Numbered from the stretch's first letter, positions 16,288-25,877 are shown. The stretch: 64,000 nucleotides of DNA from Geminicoccus roseus DSM 18922 (GCF_000427665.1 NZ_KE386572.1:2690196-2754195); one strand, 5' to 3'. Notes: a model not told the origin generated them from the sequence alone. A program made the numbers and translations.

Positions 16288-17052
16288 ATGGCCCCGGCCC
16301 GGCAGCGTCAGGCTGTTGACACCTTGCGCGCCCGCATCCGGCAGATGGAGCGGGGCGAGCGCGTGCGCCATCGCGCCCTGCCGTTCGGCATCGCCCTGCT
16401 CGACGAACGGCTGCCCGAGGGCGGCCTGTGCCTGGGCGCCCTGCACGAGGTGGCCGGCGGCGAGCTGGGCGCCGCCCACGGGGCGGCCGCGGTCCTGTTC
16501 GCCGCCGGCATCCTCGCTCGCCTGGAAGGGCCGGTGCTGTGGTGCCTGAAATATCGCGACCTGTTCGCCCCGGCCCTGGCCGGGGCCGGCCTGCATCCCG
16601 ACCGGGTGATCTATGCCGAGGCCGGCGACGAGACCGGCGTGCTGCAGGCGGTCGAGGAGGGGCTGCGCCATGGCGGGCTGGCCGGGGTGGTCGGCGAGAC
16701 GGCGAAGCTGCCGATGACCGCGTCGCGCCGCCTGCAGATCGCCGCCGAGGCCAGCGGCGTGCCCGGCCTGATCCTGCGCCGCTGGCGCAGCCCGGCTGCC
16801 GCCGCCGAGTTCGGCCAGCCCACCGCCGCGGCCAGCCGCTGGCGGATCACCGCCCAGCCGTCCTCGCCCCTGCCGGCTGCGGGGGTGGGCCGGGCGCGCT
16901 GGCGGGTCGACCTGGTCCGCTGCCGGGGGGCCGAACCGTTTTCCTGGGACCTGGAGGGGTGCGATGCGCAAGGTCGTCTCGCTGTTCCTGCCGACCTGGC
17001 CGACCGATCGGCTCCGGCGGCAGATGGGCAGCGCCTCGCCGCCACCGGCTGA
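16288..17052 (+). CDS. imuA: ImuA, RecA-like accessory protein of SOS mutagenesis
   Basis: A 254-residue protein in the first position of the imuA-imuB-dnaE2 cassette. Its family is a RecA/SulA-like fold without full recombinase motifs. Typical blocks are LPFGIALLDERLPEGGLCLGALHEVAGG, GPVLWCLKYRDLFAPALAGAGLHPDRVIYAE and the ASGVPGLILRRWR segment. It works with ImuB to bring the DnaE2 polymerase to lesions. The LexA box at 16248-16262 predicts DNA-damage induction of the whole cassette. The last 89 nt overlap the imuB reading frame. The C-terminal [21 protein letters not shown] matches the usual ImuA ending, so the overlap looks real rather than a frameshift. Confidence 0.9.
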   Translation: MAPARQRQAVDTLRARIRQMERGERVRHRALPFGIALLDERLPEGGLCLGALHEVAGGELGAAHGAAAVLFAAGILARLEGPVLWCLKYRDLFAPALAGAGLHPDRVIYAEAGDETGVLQAVEEGLRHGGLAGVVGETAKLPMTASRRLQIAAEASGVPGLILRRWRSPAAAAEFGQPTAAASRWRITAQPSSPLPAAGVGRARWRVDLVRCRGAEPFSWDLEGCDAQGRLAVPADLADRSAPAADGQRLAATG

Positions 17053-18481
17053 GCCCCTGATCCTGGCCGGGCGCGAGGGCGCCGCCCGGATCATCCACGC
17101 CGCCGATGCCGTCGCCCGGCAGCTCGGGCTGCATCCGGGCCTGCCGGTGGCCCAGGCGCGGGCGCGGGTGCCGGACCTGCATGTCCTGGATGCCGATCCG
17201 CCGGCCGACCGGGCAGCGCTGGACCGGCTCGCCGCCTGGTGCCTGAAGCGCTACAGCCCGGTGGTCGCCCTGGACCCGCCGGACGGGCTGTGGATCGACG
17301 CCACCGGTGCTGGGCACCTGTTCGGCGGCGACCGGGCGATGCTGGAGGATCTGGTCCAGCGCCTGGGCCGTGCCGGGATCGCCGCGCGCGCCGCCATGGC
17401 CGACACGCCGGGAGCCGCCCATGCCCTGGCCCGCCACGGCTACCAGCAGGTCGCCATCGCCGACCGGCAGATCGAACAGGCGCTGGGGGTCCTGCCGATC
17501 GCGGCCTTGCGCCTGCCGGACGAGATGGTGGTGGCCTTGCGCAAGCTCGGCTTCGAGCAGGTGGGCGAACTGGCGCAGACCGCACGGGCGCCCTTGGCCC
17601 TGCGCTTCGGCGCCCTGATCGGCCAGCGCCTCGACCAGATGTTCGGTCGGGAGCCGGAGCCGTTCGACCCGGTCGAGCCGGCCGAGCTGGTCCGGGTGGA
17701 GCGGGCGTTCGTGGAGCCGATCGGGGCGCCGGAAACCCTGCAGCGCCAGATCGGCCTGCTGGCCGAGGCCTTGTGCATCGCACTTGCCCACCGTGCCCTG
17801 GGCGCCAGGCGCCTGGACCTCCTGTTCCACCGGGTCGATTCCGCGGTCCCCAGCATCCGGGTCGGCACGGCCGCTCCCTGCCAGGATCCCCGCCATCTCG
17901 CCCGCCTGCTGGCCGACCGGCTGGAGACCGTCGATCCGGGTTTCGGGGTCGAGCGGATGAGGCTGACCGCGTCGCTGGCCGAGCCGGTGGTGCCGCGCCA
18001 GACCAGCGCCTGGTCGGCCGGCAGCGGCGGCGAGGTGGCGGCCCTGGTCGACATGCTCGCCAACCGGCTGGGCCCGGCCAAGCTCTACCGCGCCGCTCCA
18101 GTGGAAAGCGACCTGCCCGAGCGCTCGGTGGCGAAGGTCGCGGCCATGGCGCCGGTGGGCGGGACCAGCTGGCCGGATGACCTGCCCAGGCCGAGCCGGC
18201 TCCTGGCCAGGCCCGAGCCGGTCGACACCCTGGCGCTCCTGCCCGACCATCCGCCGGTGCAGTTCACCTGGCGCGGCGTGCGCCGCCGCGTGCTGCGTGC
18301 CGACGGGCCGGAGCGGGTGTTCGGCGAATGGTGGCGGGCCGACCAGGAGCGCCACACGGTGCGCGACTATTTCCAGGTCGAGGACCAGGACGGCGAGCGT
18401 TTCTGGCTGTTCCGCTCAGGGGACGGCGTCGACCCCGCCACGGGCTCGATGCGCTGGTACCTGCATGGCGTGTTCGCATGA
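16964..18481 (+). CDS. imuB: ImuB, inactive Y-family polymerase homologue
   Basis: A 505-residue protein of the UmuC/DinB fold, second gene of the mutagenesis cassette. It starts [19 protein letters not shown], the usual ImuB opening, where catalytic polymerases instead carry an intact DxD metal site. The palm/finger blocks [29 protein letters not shown] and the helix-hairpin-helix region ([29 protein letters not shown]) are present. ImuB normally bridges the beta clamp, ImuA and DnaE2. Its start lies within imuA, and its stop overlaps the dnaE2 start as ATGA at 18478-18481, so translation is coupled through the cassette. Confidence 0.92.
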   Translation: MRKVVSLFLPTWPTDRLRRQMGSASPPPAEPLILAGREGAARIIHAADAVARQLGLHPGLPVAQARARVPDLHVLDADPPADRAALDRLAAWCLKRYSPVVALDPPDGLWIDATGAGHLFGGDRAMLEDLVQRLGRAGIAARAAMADTPGAAHALARHGYQQVAIADRQIEQALGVLPIAALRLPDEMVVALRKLGFEQVGELAQTARAPLALRFGALIGQRLDQMFGREPEPFDPVEPAELVRVERAFVEPIGAPETLQRQIGLLAEALCIALAHRALGARRLDLLFHRVDSAVPSIRVGTAAPCQDPRHLARLLADRLETVDPGFGVERMRLTASLAEPVVPRQTSAWSAGSGGEVAALVDMLANRLGPAKLYRAAPVESDLPERSVAKVAAMAPVGGTSWPDDLPRPSRLLARPEPVDTLALLPDHPPVQFTWRGVRRRVLRADGPERVFGEWWRADQERHTVRDYFQVEDQDGERFWLFRSGDGVDPATGSMRWYLHGVFA

Positions 18482-21400
18482 GCGTCTACGCCGAGCTGCA
18501 GGTGACCAGCCATTTCTCGTTCCTGCGCGGCGCCAGCTCGGCCGAGGAGCTGTTCGCCGCGGCGGCATTGCTGGGTATTCCGGCTCTGGGGATCACCGAC
18601 CGCCATTCGCTGGCCGGGATCGTGCGCGCCCACGAGGCGGCCAGGGCCACCGGGGTGCGCCTGGTGGTCGGCTGCCGCCTGGACCTTGCCGACGGCACCA
18701 CGGTCCTGGTCTACCCGACCGACCGCGCGGCCTATGCCCGGCTCTGCCGCCTGCTGACGCTGGGCAAGGCCCGGGCCGGCAAGGCCAGGTGCGAGCTTGC
18801 CTGGGCCGATCTGGTCGAGCACGGGCAGGGACTGGTCGTGGTCCTGGTCCCCGACCGGCCCGACCAGGGCTGCGCGTTGCGGGTCGCGCGGCTGCGCGCC
18901 GCCTTTGGCGATCGCGCCTACCTCGCCCTGACCCTGCGCCGCCGGCCAGGCGACGCCATGCGGCTGCACGGCCTGGCCGAACTCGCCGCGGCCGAGCGCG
19001 TGCCGACCCTCGCCACCAACGACGTCCTGTTCCACACAGCAGAGCGGCGGATCCTGCAGGACGTGGTCACCTGCATCCGGCTGGGCTGCACCATCGACGA
19101 TGCCGGCTTTCGCCGCGAGCGCTTCGCCGACCGCTACCTGAAGCCGCCGGAGGAGATGGCCCGGCTGTTCGCCAGGCATCCGCAAGCGGTCGCCCGCTCG
19201 CTGGAGGTCGTGGCGCGCTGCCGGTTCGGCCTGGAGGAACTGGCCTACCAGTACCCGCGCGAGACCAGCATCCCCGGCCTCTCCGCCCAGGAGACGCTGG
19301 AAAAACGTGCCTGGGAGGGGGCGGCCTGGCGCTATCCGGCGGGCATCCCAAACAGCGTCGCCGGCAAGATCCGCCATGAGCTGCGCCTGATCGAGGAGCT
19401 GGATTACGCCCCCTATTTCCTGACCGTGGACGCGATCGTCCGCTTTGCCCGCTCGAAGGACATCTTGTGCCAGGGCCGGGGGAGCGCCGCCAACTCGGTG
19501 GTCTGCTACGTGCTGGGAATCACCTCGATCAACCCGGAGGAGCACGATCTCCTGTTCGAGCGCTTCGTGTCCCAGGCGCGCAAGGAGCCGCCGGACATCG
19601 ATGTCGACTTCGAGCACGAGCGCCGGGAAGAGGTGATCCAGTGGATCTACGAGACCTACGGGCGCGAGCGCGCGGCCTTGTGCGCCACCGTGATCCGCTA
19701 CCGGGCGCGCGGGGCCATGCGCGACGTCGGCAAGGTGATGGGCCTTTCCGAGGACGTCACCGGCGCGTTGACCAGCCAGGTCTGGGGCTGGTCGGAGGAG
19801 GGGGTGGAGGAGAAGCACGCCCAGAGCCTGAACCTGAACCTCGCCGACCGGCGCCTGGGCATGGCGCTGGATCTGGCCCGCCAGCTGATCGGCTTTCCCC
19901 GCCATCTGTCCCAGCACCCGGGCGGCTTCGTGCTCACCGAGGACCGGCTGGACGAGCTGGTGCCGATCGAGCCCGCCGCCATGGCCGACCGGGCGGTGAT
20001 CGAGTGGGACAAGGACGACATCGACGCGCTGAAGTTCATGAAGGTCGACGTGCTGGGCCTGGGGATGCTGGGCTGCATGCGCCGCGCCTTCGACCTGCTG
20101 GCGGAGCACAAGGGGCTGCGCCTGGACCTTGCCGCCATCCCGCGCGACGACAGCGCCACCTACGCCATGATCCGCCGGGCCGACACGCTGGGCGTGTTCC
20201 AGATCGAGTCCAGAGCGCAGATGGCGATGCTGCCGCGCATGAAGCCCAGGAAGTTCTACGACCTGGTGGTCGAGGTCGCGATCGTGCGGCCGGGGCCCAT
20301 CCAGGGCGACATGGTCCACCCCTATCTGCGCCGCCGCGAGGGCAGGGAGCCGGTCACCTATCCCAAGCCCGCGTTCGAGAAGGTGCTGGGCAAGACGCTG
20401 GGCGTGCCCTTGTTCCAGGAGCAGGCGATGCGGGTCGCCATCGAGTGCGCCGGGTTCACCCCCGCCGAGGCCGACCAGCTGCGCCGCTCCATGGCGACCT
20501 TCAAGTTCACCGGCGGGGTCAGCCATTTTAGGGACAAGCTGATCGCCGGCATGGTGGCGAACGGCTATGAGCAGGCGTTTGCCGAGAAGACCTTCAGCCA
20601 GCTGGAAGGGTTCGGCTCCTACGGCTTTCCCGAGAGCCACGCCGCCAGCTTCGCGCTGATCGCCTACGCCTCGTCCTGGATGAAGTGCCACCATCCCGAA
20701 GTGTTCTGCGCGGCCCTGCTGAACGCCCAGCCGATGGGGTTCTACGCGCCCGCCCAGATCGTCCGGGACGCGCTGGAGCACGAGGTCGAGATCCGCGCGG
20801 TGGACGTCAACCACAGCGCGTGGGACTGCACGCTGGAGCCGGCCGAGCGGGGGCTGGCGGTTCGCCTGGGCCTGCGCATGGCCAAGGGACTGGCCGAGCA
20901 GCATGGCCGTGCGATCGCGGAAAGGCGCCCGTTCGCCTCGATCCACGACCTGTGGCGCCGCTCGGAAGTACCGGCGGCGGCCCTGCAGAAGATCGCGGCC
21001 GCCGACGGTTTCGCCGGCTCCATGGGCCTGTCCCGGCGCGAAGCGCTCTGGGAGATCGGCAGCCTGCGCGACCAGGCGCTGCCTTTGTTCGCAGCCGCCC
21101 CGGAGTTGGCCGAGCCGGCGGTGGCGCTGAAATCCATGACCGCCGGGCGCGAGGTGGTCGAGGACTATGGCAGCACCGGCCTGACCCTGCGCCAGCACCC
21201 GCTGGCGTTCCTGCGCGCCGAGCTGGCCCAAAGCGGCCACCGTCCCTGCAGCGACCTCGACACCGCACGGAACGGCCGCCGCATCGCCGTGGCCGGCCTG
21301 GTGCTGGTCCGCCAGAAGCCCGGCTCGGCCAAGGGCGTCATGTTCATCACGATCGAGGACGAGACCGGGATCGCCAACCTGGTGGTCTGGCCGACCTTGT

Positions 21401-21699
21401 TCGAGCGCCAGCGCCGCCTGATCCTGGCGGCCAGCACGATCGGCGTGGAGGGCAGGGTCCAGCGGGAAGGGGAGGTGGTCCACCTGGTGGCCGAGCGCCT
21501 GACCGACCTGACCGACCTCCTGAAGAGCGTCGGCGACCGCGACCAGTCCTTCCCGATCCCTACCGGCCGCGGCGACGGGGCCCGGCATGGCAGCGGCCCC
21601 GACCCGCGCGACCCGCTCGCCCGCAAGCCCCGCGACATCTACATCCCCGATTTGCGCCTGGGCTCCGGCATCAAGATCCCGACAAGGGACTTCCGGTAG
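18478..21699 (+). CDS. dnaE2: Error-prone DNA polymerase DnaE2 (ImuC)
   Basis: A 1073-residue C-family polymerase. A PHP domain ([32 protein letters not shown]) covers about 1-270. The polymerase core follows, with the catalytic pair in [13 protein letters not shown] near residue 372-380 and the third Asp in [10 protein letters not shown] near 524. [27 protein letters not shown] and [17 protein letters not shown] are family landmarks, and an OB-fold lies near 930-1010. It is shorter than replicative DnaE, as expected. It does lesion bypass and causes damage-induced mutation. The frame opens 150 nt earlier inside imuB, but the MSVYAELQ start at 18478 with ATGA overlap is the family start. Confidence 0.96.
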   Translation: MSVYAELQVTSHFSFLRGASSAEELFAAAALLGIPALGITDRHSLAGIVRAHEAARATGVRLVVGCRLDLADGTTVLVYPTDRAAYARLCRLLTLGKARAGKARCELAWADLVEHGQGLVVVLVPDRPDQGCALRVARLRAAFGDRAYLALTLRRRPGDAMRLHGLAELAAAERVPTLATNDVLFHTAERRILQDVVTCIRLGCTIDDAGFRRERFADRYLKPPEEMARLFARHPQAVARSLEVVARCRFGLEELAYQYPRETSIPGLSAQETLEKRAWEGAAWRYPAGIPNSVAGKIRHELRLIEELDYAPYFLTVDAIVRFARSKDILCQGRGSAANSVVCYVLGITSINPEEHDLLFERFVSQARKEPPDIDVDFEHERREEVIQWIYETYGRERAALCATVIRYRARGAMRDVGKVMGLSEDVTGALTSQVWGWSEEGVEEKHAQSLNLNLADRRLGMALDLARQLIGFPRHLSQHPGGFVLTEDRLDELVPIEPAAMADRAVIEWDKDDIDALKFMKVDVLGLGMLGCMRRAFDLLAEHKGLRLDLAAIPRDDSATYAMIRRADTLGVFQIESRAQMAMLPRMKPRKFYDLVVEVAIVRPGPIQGDMVHPYLRRREGREPVTYPKPAFEKVLGKTLGVPLFQEQAMRVAIECAGFTPAEADQLRRSMATFKFTGGVSHFRDKLIAGMVANGYEQAFAEKTFSQLEGFGSYGFPESHAASFALIAYASSWMKCHHPEVFCAALLNAQPMGFYAPAQIVRDALEHEVEIRAVDVNHSAWDCTLEPAERGLAVRLGLRMAKGLAEQHGRAIAERRPFASIHDLWRRSEVPAAALQKIAAADGFAGSMGLSRREALWEIGSLRDQALPLFAAAPELAEPAVALKSMTAGREVVEDYGSTGLTLRQHPLAFLRAELAQSGHRPCSDLDTARNGRRIAVAGLVLVRQKPGSAKGVMFITIEDETGIANLVVWPTLFERQRRLILAASTIGVEGRVQREGEVVHLVAERLTDLTDLLKSVGDRDQSFPIPTGRGDGARHGSGPDPRDPLARKPRDIYIPDLRLGSGIKIPTRDFR

Positions 21700-21774
21700 A
21701 AAGGGCACCGCTCTCTGCGTCGTACAGACGATCCGATCAGCCGGCCCACGACCCCCTGGATTGCAGTGTGAAAT

Positions 21775-21805
21775 AATTGACGTTCAATTGCTGTATGTAC
21801 ATGAT
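21775..21805 (+). promoter_or_regulatory. Candidate promoter and inverted repeat before the RTX gene
   Basis: TTGACG (21777-21782), a 17-base spacer and CATGAT (21800-21805) resemble a housekeeping promoter in an unusually AT-rich stretch. The -35 hexamer lies inside the inverted repeat AATTGA-CGT-TCAATT (21775-21789), which could be an operator. Confidence 0.4.
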
Positions 21806-21861
21806 CTTTATGGCCCCTCCGATCCGCAAAGGTGGTCGGGCGGCTGAGGGGAGATGCACAG

Positions 21862-23175
21862 ATGGCCGTCGTGACCGGCACGATCGATGACGATGTCCTT
21901 GAGGGGACCGAGCAGCGCGACCTGATCTTCGGCCTCGCAGGCGACGACATCATCCGGGGCTTTGGCGGCGACGACGTGATCGAGCTTGGTCCAGGCGCCG
22001 ACATCGCCATCGGCGGTTTCGGCAATGACCTGATCAAAGGGGACGACGGCGACGACCGTCTCCTGGGCGACGCTGGCGACGACATCCTGCGCGGCGGTTT
22101 CGGCAACGACAGCCTGACCGGCTGGACCGGTGACGACACCCTGCAGGGGGAGGATGGCGACGATGCCCTGTGGGGGGACCAGGGCAACGATCTCCTGTTC
22201 GGCGGCAACGGAGTCGATCTGCTGCATGGCGGTGCCGGTGACGACCGTCTGCAGGGTGGTGCCGGCGACGATCGCCTCGACGGCGACACGGGCAGCGACA
22301 CGATCTTCGGCCAGGAAGGCGACGACTACATCACGATCCGCAACTATGCCGTCGTCGATGGCGAGGGCATGCTGCTTGGCGGCGCGCATCTGCTGCTCGG
22401 CGGTGCCGGCGACGACACCATCGTCGCGCCCTACAGCCGGAGCACCGTCTATGGCGGCACCGGCGACGACGAGATCTTCCTGGGCGACGAGGACATCGAC
22501 CTGCTGGATTATCCTGCCGCGACCGTGGATGGCGGGGACGGCAACGACCGGATCGTCGGCGGCCAGGGCGACGACATGGTGCGCGGCGGTACCGGCGACG
22601 ACTACATCAACACCAGCCGCGGCGACGACCATGTCCGCGGCGGCGTCGGCGACGACATCCTGTGGGGCACCGGCGGCGACGACGTGCTCGAAGGCAACAT
22701 GGGCGACGACAAGCTGGTGGGTGGCAGCGGCCACGACCTGCTCGCCGGCGGCAGCGGCAGCGACCTGTTTGCCGTCCACTTCGCCTATTCCAACGGCTTC
22801 CAGAGCGTCTCCGATTCCACGGTGACCCAAGCCGATGACCTCATCCTCGACTTCGTCCGCGGCCAGGACCGGCTGCAGATCACCTACTTCAATGAAGGCA
22901 GCCCGGTGAACGGGGAGGGCAGGACCTTCCGGACCGTCACCTTCGCCGACTTCGATACCGACGACAGCCACACGCTGGACGCCGGCGACGCCGGCATCTC
23001 GGTGCAGGCGATCACCCATGACGGGCAGACGAAGGCGTCGCTGGTGCTCGACACCGAGCAGTTCGCCTTCGAGGCGCCGCTGGCGGTGACCGGCACCATC
23101 ACCCTGTTCGGCGTCACCAGCCTCACGGCCGCCGACATCGATGCCGTGACGCCCAAGCAGGACTTCTACGTCTAG
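21862..23175 (+). CDS. RTX calcium-binding repeat protein
   Basis: A 437-residue acidic protein. From about residue 10 to 300 it carries some 25 nonapeptide repeats of the GGxGxDxLx type (for example HGGAGDDRL, QGGAGDDRL, YGGTGDDEI, RGGVGDDIL), which form a calcium-bound parallel beta-roll. One interruption of about 25 residues splits the repeats in the middle. The last 130 residues are a non-repeat domain with no known enzymatic motif. Such proteins are normally secreted by type I systems, using a C-terminal signal, but no ABC exporter or membrane-fusion gene lies in the window. The ATG at 21862 follows GGGGAG and opens directly into the repeats. It is probably a surface or extracellular protein of unknown role. 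Confidence 0.85.
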   Translation: MAVVTGTIDDDVLEGTEQRDLIFGLAGDDIIRGFGGDDVIELGPGADIAIGGFGNDLIKGDDGDDRLLGDAGDDILRGGFGNDSLTGWTGDDTLQGEDGDDALWGDQGNDLLFGGNGVDLLHGGAGDDRLQGGAGDDRLDGDTGSDTIFGQEGDDYITIRNYAVVDGEGMLLGGAHLLLGGAGDDTIVAPYSRSTVYGGTGDDEIFLGDEDIDLLDYPAATVDGGDGNDRIVGGQGDDMVRGGTGDDYINTSRGDDHVRGGVGDDILWGTGGDDVLEGNMGDDKLVGGSGHDLLAGGSGSDLFAVHFAYSNGFQSVSDSTVTQADDLILDFVRGQDRLQITYFNEGSPVNGEGRTFRTVTFADFDTDDSHTLDAGDAGISVQAITHDGQTKASLVLDTEQFAFEAPLAVTGTITLFGVTSLTAADIDAVTPKQDFYV

Positions 23176-23347
23176 CCGCTCCCGCTTCGAAAGCCTTGCG
23201 CCCGTTCAGGTGGTGCGCCGGCTGCAGGGAACCCGGCCGGCAGCTTTCCGTCTTGAATGGCAAGAACCATGGGATCGGCGCTCGGCCCCGGCGCAGGACG
23301 CGCCGGCCAGAGGCGTCGCTCCCTCCACCCGCCTGACCGGAGCCGCC

Positions 23348-23506
23348 ATGGACGTCCTGCGCATCCTGATCGCCATCCTCCTGCCGCCGCTCGGCGTGTT
23401 CCTCCAGGTCGGCCTGGGCCTGCAGTTCTGGCTCAACATCCTGCTGACCCTGCTGGGCTACATCCCCGGCATCATCCACGCCGTCTACATCATTGTGAAG
23501 CGGTGA
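23348..23506 (+). CDS. Pmp3/YqaE small membrane protein
   Basis: A 52-residue proteolipid: MDVLRILIAILLPPLGVFLQVGLGLQ...LLTLLGYIPGIIHAVYIIVK. Two hydrophobic helices with the LPPLGVFL and GYIPGIIHA motifs define the Pmp3/YqaE (UPF0057) family, which is linked to membrane potential and salt or cold stress. The frame is open upstream to 23210, but that part has no resemblance to the family. The ATG at 23348 gives the standard length. It is flanked by the RTX gene and an unknown gene, with no sign of an operon. Confidence 0.9.
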   Translation: MDVLRILIAILLPPLGVFLQVGLGLQFWLNILLTLLGYIPGIIHAVYIIVKR

Positions 23507-23638
23507 AGGCAGCCATCTGGCAGCCTTGTGTTCGACAGCCAGACTTGCAGCGCGACTTCCTGATCTGGCGCAAGACTGGGAGATCGCGCTTGCAGGTCTT
23601 CAGGATGCCATCATCGATGTTGATCTGAGGTATCTCTC

Positions 23639-24103
23639 ATGGATCCGCAGACTTATTTTGCCGAATTTGTGCAGCCCAATTATTCGGATTTCCTCGCTCA
23701 CCGCGACTCGCTGCGCCATGCGGCGAACGCTGCCGTGAGTGCTTATCATCTCGTCGATTACGTGGCCAAGCAGGAGGGTTTGACGGGCAGCGGCAAAGTG
23801 GTGGAACAGTTCAGATCCAAGTGCCCGGAGTTCACCTTGATCCAGCAGATCGCCAACACCTTCAAACACGCCGTTCGTGATCCTTCGCGGAGCAAGAAGG
23901 AAGTTACGGTCGTAACCGATGTGCTGCGCATCAAGGTGGGGCAGCAGGAGCCATTCAGCGATGGGACGTTCTTTAGTGACGGCACCGGCTTGGAAAGCGA
24001 GCGCAGTCGTATCGTCATCGACGGTGAGGACGGACGGCCACATGACTTCGAGTTCAACATAGGAAAAGTGATGGAACATCTTCGCTTGCGGTTTGGCTCC
24101 TAG
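23639..24103 (+). CDS. Unknown 154-residue protein, less GC-rich DNA
   Basis: I do not recognise this protein. It is helical in its first 90 residues (FLAHRDSLRHAANAAVSAYHLVDYVAKQ; CPEFTLIQQIANTFKHAVRD), then beta-rich and acidic, ending VMEHLRLRFGS. The A-N-x2-K-H pattern after a CPE-x-x-L block recurs in small helical proteins of mobile accessory DNA, but that is memory of a pattern, not a match I can verify. The coding sequence is visibly less GC-rich than its neighbours and uses more A/T-ending codons, which suggests recent acquisition. It is followed at once by a pentanucleotide repeat and a convergent AAA ATPase gene. Confidence 0.6.
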   Translation: MDPQTYFAEFVQPNYSDFLAHRDSLRHAANAAVSAYHLVDYVAKQEGLTGSGKVVEQFRSKCPEFTLIQQIANTFKHAVRDPSRSKKEVTVVTDVLRIKVGQQEPFSDGTFFSDGTGLESERSRIVIDGEDGRPHDFEFNIGKVMEHLRLRFGS

Positions 24104-24130
24104 GCTTCGGCCGCAACGGCATCGTACTCT

Positions 24131-24160
24131 GGTAGGGTAGGGTAGGGTAGGGCAGGGCAG
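24131..24160. repeat. Pentanucleotide tandem repeat (GGTAG)4(GGCAG)2
   Basis: Four perfect GGTAG units (24131-24150) are followed by two GGCAG units (24151-24160), in the 84-nt gap between two convergent genes. The array could vary in copy number by slippage. It lies 28 nt past the stop of the unknown gene and 28 nt from the ATPase stop. Confidence 0.85.
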
Positions 24161-24187
24161 GCGTGGGCTAGGTTTGGCCGACTCCCG

Positions 24188-25345
24188 CTAGCGCCCCGGC
24201 CAAACCCAGGCCGGCGGCTCGCCGTTCCGCACCACCGTCTCGCCCAGCTCCTTGTCCAGCACCACCCGGCGGCAGCCAGCTTCCTGCCCAAGCGCCGCCA
24301 CCAGGGCCGGCGCGTGCGACACCACCACGACCTGGCCGCGTTGCGAGGCCCGGCCGATCAGGCGGGCGAGCGGCACCAGCAGGTCCGGGTGCAGGCTGGT
24401 TTCCGGCTCGTTCAGGATCATCAGCGCCGGCGGCCGGGGCGACAGCAGGGCGGCCGCCAGCAGCAGGTAGCGCAGCGTGCCGTCCGACAGTTCCGCCGCC
24501 TTGAGCGGGCGCAGGAGCCCGTGCTGGCGCATCTCCAGCTCGAACCAGCCGTCCGTGCTGGCGATGCCGAGTTCCGCACCCGGGAATGCGTCCGCCACCG
24601 CGTCCGCCAGCGCGTCGCGGTCGCCGATCTCGATGATGGTGCGCACCGCCGCCGCCAAGTCGGCGCCGTCGCCGGCCAGCACCGGCGTGTAGGTGCCGAT
24701 CTGCGGCCGGCGCGCCGGGGCGTCCCGGTCGGTGCGCAATTGGTCGTAGAACCGCCAGGCGCGCATCCGCTCGCGCAGCAGCAAGAGCTCCGGCGCCTCC
24801 CTGGGGTCGGCGCAGTGGGTCATCATGCTGTCGAACGGTGCCAAGTCGCCGATCGCCTGCCGCCACACGCCCATGTCGTCGCGCAGCCGCACGCTCGGCC
24901 CGTGGCGCTCGGCAAAGCCGCTGGCCCGGCGCAGGAGCGGCCCAGTCCACACCGCCTCCGCCTTGATCTCCGGGTCGCGCGCAAAGAACGAGGCGGACGG
25001 CTTGGGCAGGCCCAGGTCGATGGCATAGCCGTAGTCGTCGCCGGCAAAGCCCAGCCGCAGCGCCACCGGGCGAGAGCGCCGCACACCCTGCACCGGCACC
25101 GATCCCGCCTTCATGCCGCGCGAGAACGCTTCCGGCCCGGCCCACAAGGTCGAGCCGAGTCCGCCCTCGCCGGCCAGGGACTGCACGACCCGCCCCTGCG
25201 CGATGTCGGCCAGCAGGCGCAGCGCCCGGTACAGGCTGGACTTGCCGCTGCCATTGGCTCCGGTCACCACGGTGAGCCGGTCCAGTTCGAGCCGCACGTC
25301 GCGCAGCGAGCGGTAGCCCGCCACCGCCAGCCGGGTGATCGTCAC
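24188..25345 (-). CDS. AAA ATPase of the OLD/RecF-like (AAA_21) type
   Basis: A 385-residue SMC-like ATPase. MTITRLAVAGYRSLRDVRLEL and Walker A GANGSGKSS (about 30-38) form the N-terminal half of the nucleotide site. The signature-like ELSDGTLRYLLLAAALLSP and Walker B LMILNEPETSLHPDL lie near 290-325, followed by a VVVVSHAPALVAAL switch. There is no long coiled coil and no TOPRIM domain, so it is not a full OLD nuclease. The start is a GTG at 25345, preceded by a perfect AAGGAGG at five bases. Such proteins occur both as housekeeping genes of unknown role and in defence systems. The two flanking genes do not form a known pair with it. Confidence 0.82.
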   Translation of the reverse strand: MTITRLAVAGYRSLRDVRLELDRLTVVTGANGSGKSSLYRALRLLADIAQGRVVQSLAGEGGLGSTLWAGPEAFSRGMKAGSVPVQGVRRSRPVALRLGFAGDDYGYAIDLGLPKPSASFFARDPEIKAEAVWTGPLLRRASGFAERHGPSVRLRDDMGVWRQAIGDLAPFDSMMTHCADPREAPELLLLRERMRAWRFYDQLRTDRDAPARRPQIGTYTPVLAGDGADLAAAVRTIIEIGDRDALADAVADAFPGAELGIASTDGWFELEMRQHGLLRPLKAAELSDGTLRYLLLAAALLSPRPPALMILNEPETSLHPDLLVPLARLIGRASQRGQVVVVSHAPALVAALGQEAGCRRVVLDKELGETVVRNGEPPAWVWPGR

Positions 25346-25507
25346 CAGGGCCTCCTTGCCGTTTGACGGTTCTGGCCGCCCGAGCTTCCCTGTCCCCGCC
25401 GTTGTTCCCGGTCAAGCCGCCGACGCGATCCCGGGCTGGGCAGCGACGGAAACGGATGTACCAAGGAGCCCGGCGCAGCCCCTTGCGCCACCGCCTGGAG
25501 CACCCCC

Positions 25508-25849
25508 ATGCCGGCATCGTCCCAACGCCCGACCATTGCCCGGATCTGGCGCGGCCGCACCACCGCCGCCCGCGCCGACGAGTATGCCGCCTACCTGCAC
25601 GAACATGGCATCCGTCCGCTGATGGAGAAGGCGCTGGGCGTGCAGCAGCTGCGCGAGGAGCGCGGCGACGAGACCGAGTTCGTGACCATCTCCTACTGGG
25701 AAAGCGTCGAGGCGATGAGCCGGTTCGCCGGCAGCGACCCGACCCGCATCCACCACCTGGAGCGCGACCGGGAGTTCCTGGTCGAGCTGCCGGAAAGCGT
25801 GCAGGTCCTGGCGATCGTCACCAGCCACGGTGACTGCGGCGGCGGCTGA
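25508..25849 (+). CDS. Antibiotic-biosynthesis-monooxygenase-fold (ABM) protein
   Basis: A 113-residue ferredoxin-like barrel protein. IARIWRGRTTAARADEYAAYLHEHGIRPLMEKALGVQQLREERGDETEFVTISYWESVEAMSRFAGSD follows the ABM/Dabb pattern, in which a helix and the FVTISYWESVEAM strand-helix are most conserved. Members act as small oxygenases, haem-degrading enzymes or subunits with no clear activity. The haem-binding residues of IsdG-type enzymes are not evident, so the activity is open. It lies 90 nt upstream of the alcohol dehydrogenase gene and is probably separate from it, because an FNR-type site and its promoter lie in the gap. Confidence 0.7.
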   Translation: MPASSQRPTIARIWRGRTTAARADEYAAYLHEHGIRPLMEKALGVQQLREERGDETEFVTISYWESVEAMSRFAGSDPTRIHHLERDREFLVELPESVQVLAIVTSHGDCGGG

Positions 25850-25863
25850 GCAGCGCCGGTTCT

Positions 25864-25877
25864 TGATCCGGATCAAT
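25864..25877. promoter_or_regulatory. FNR/FixK box upstream of the alcohol dehydrogenase gene
   Basis: TTGATCCGGATCAA is a perfect palindromic match to TTGAT-N4-ATCAA. Its centre lies about 69 nt before the ATG at 25940, leaving room for activation from -41.5 with a leader of about 30 nt. Confidence 0.8.

Noticed and set aside
18367-21708. Long reading frame on the minus strand opposite dnaE2
   Set aside because: It is an antisense shadow created by high GC and codon bias; it is low-complexity, with no family motif, while the plus strand encodes a full DnaE2.
21862-23175. RTX toxin (pore-forming haemolysin)
   Set aside because: There are only calcium-binding repeats and a short tail; no hydrophobic pore region, no acyltransferase or exporter genes.
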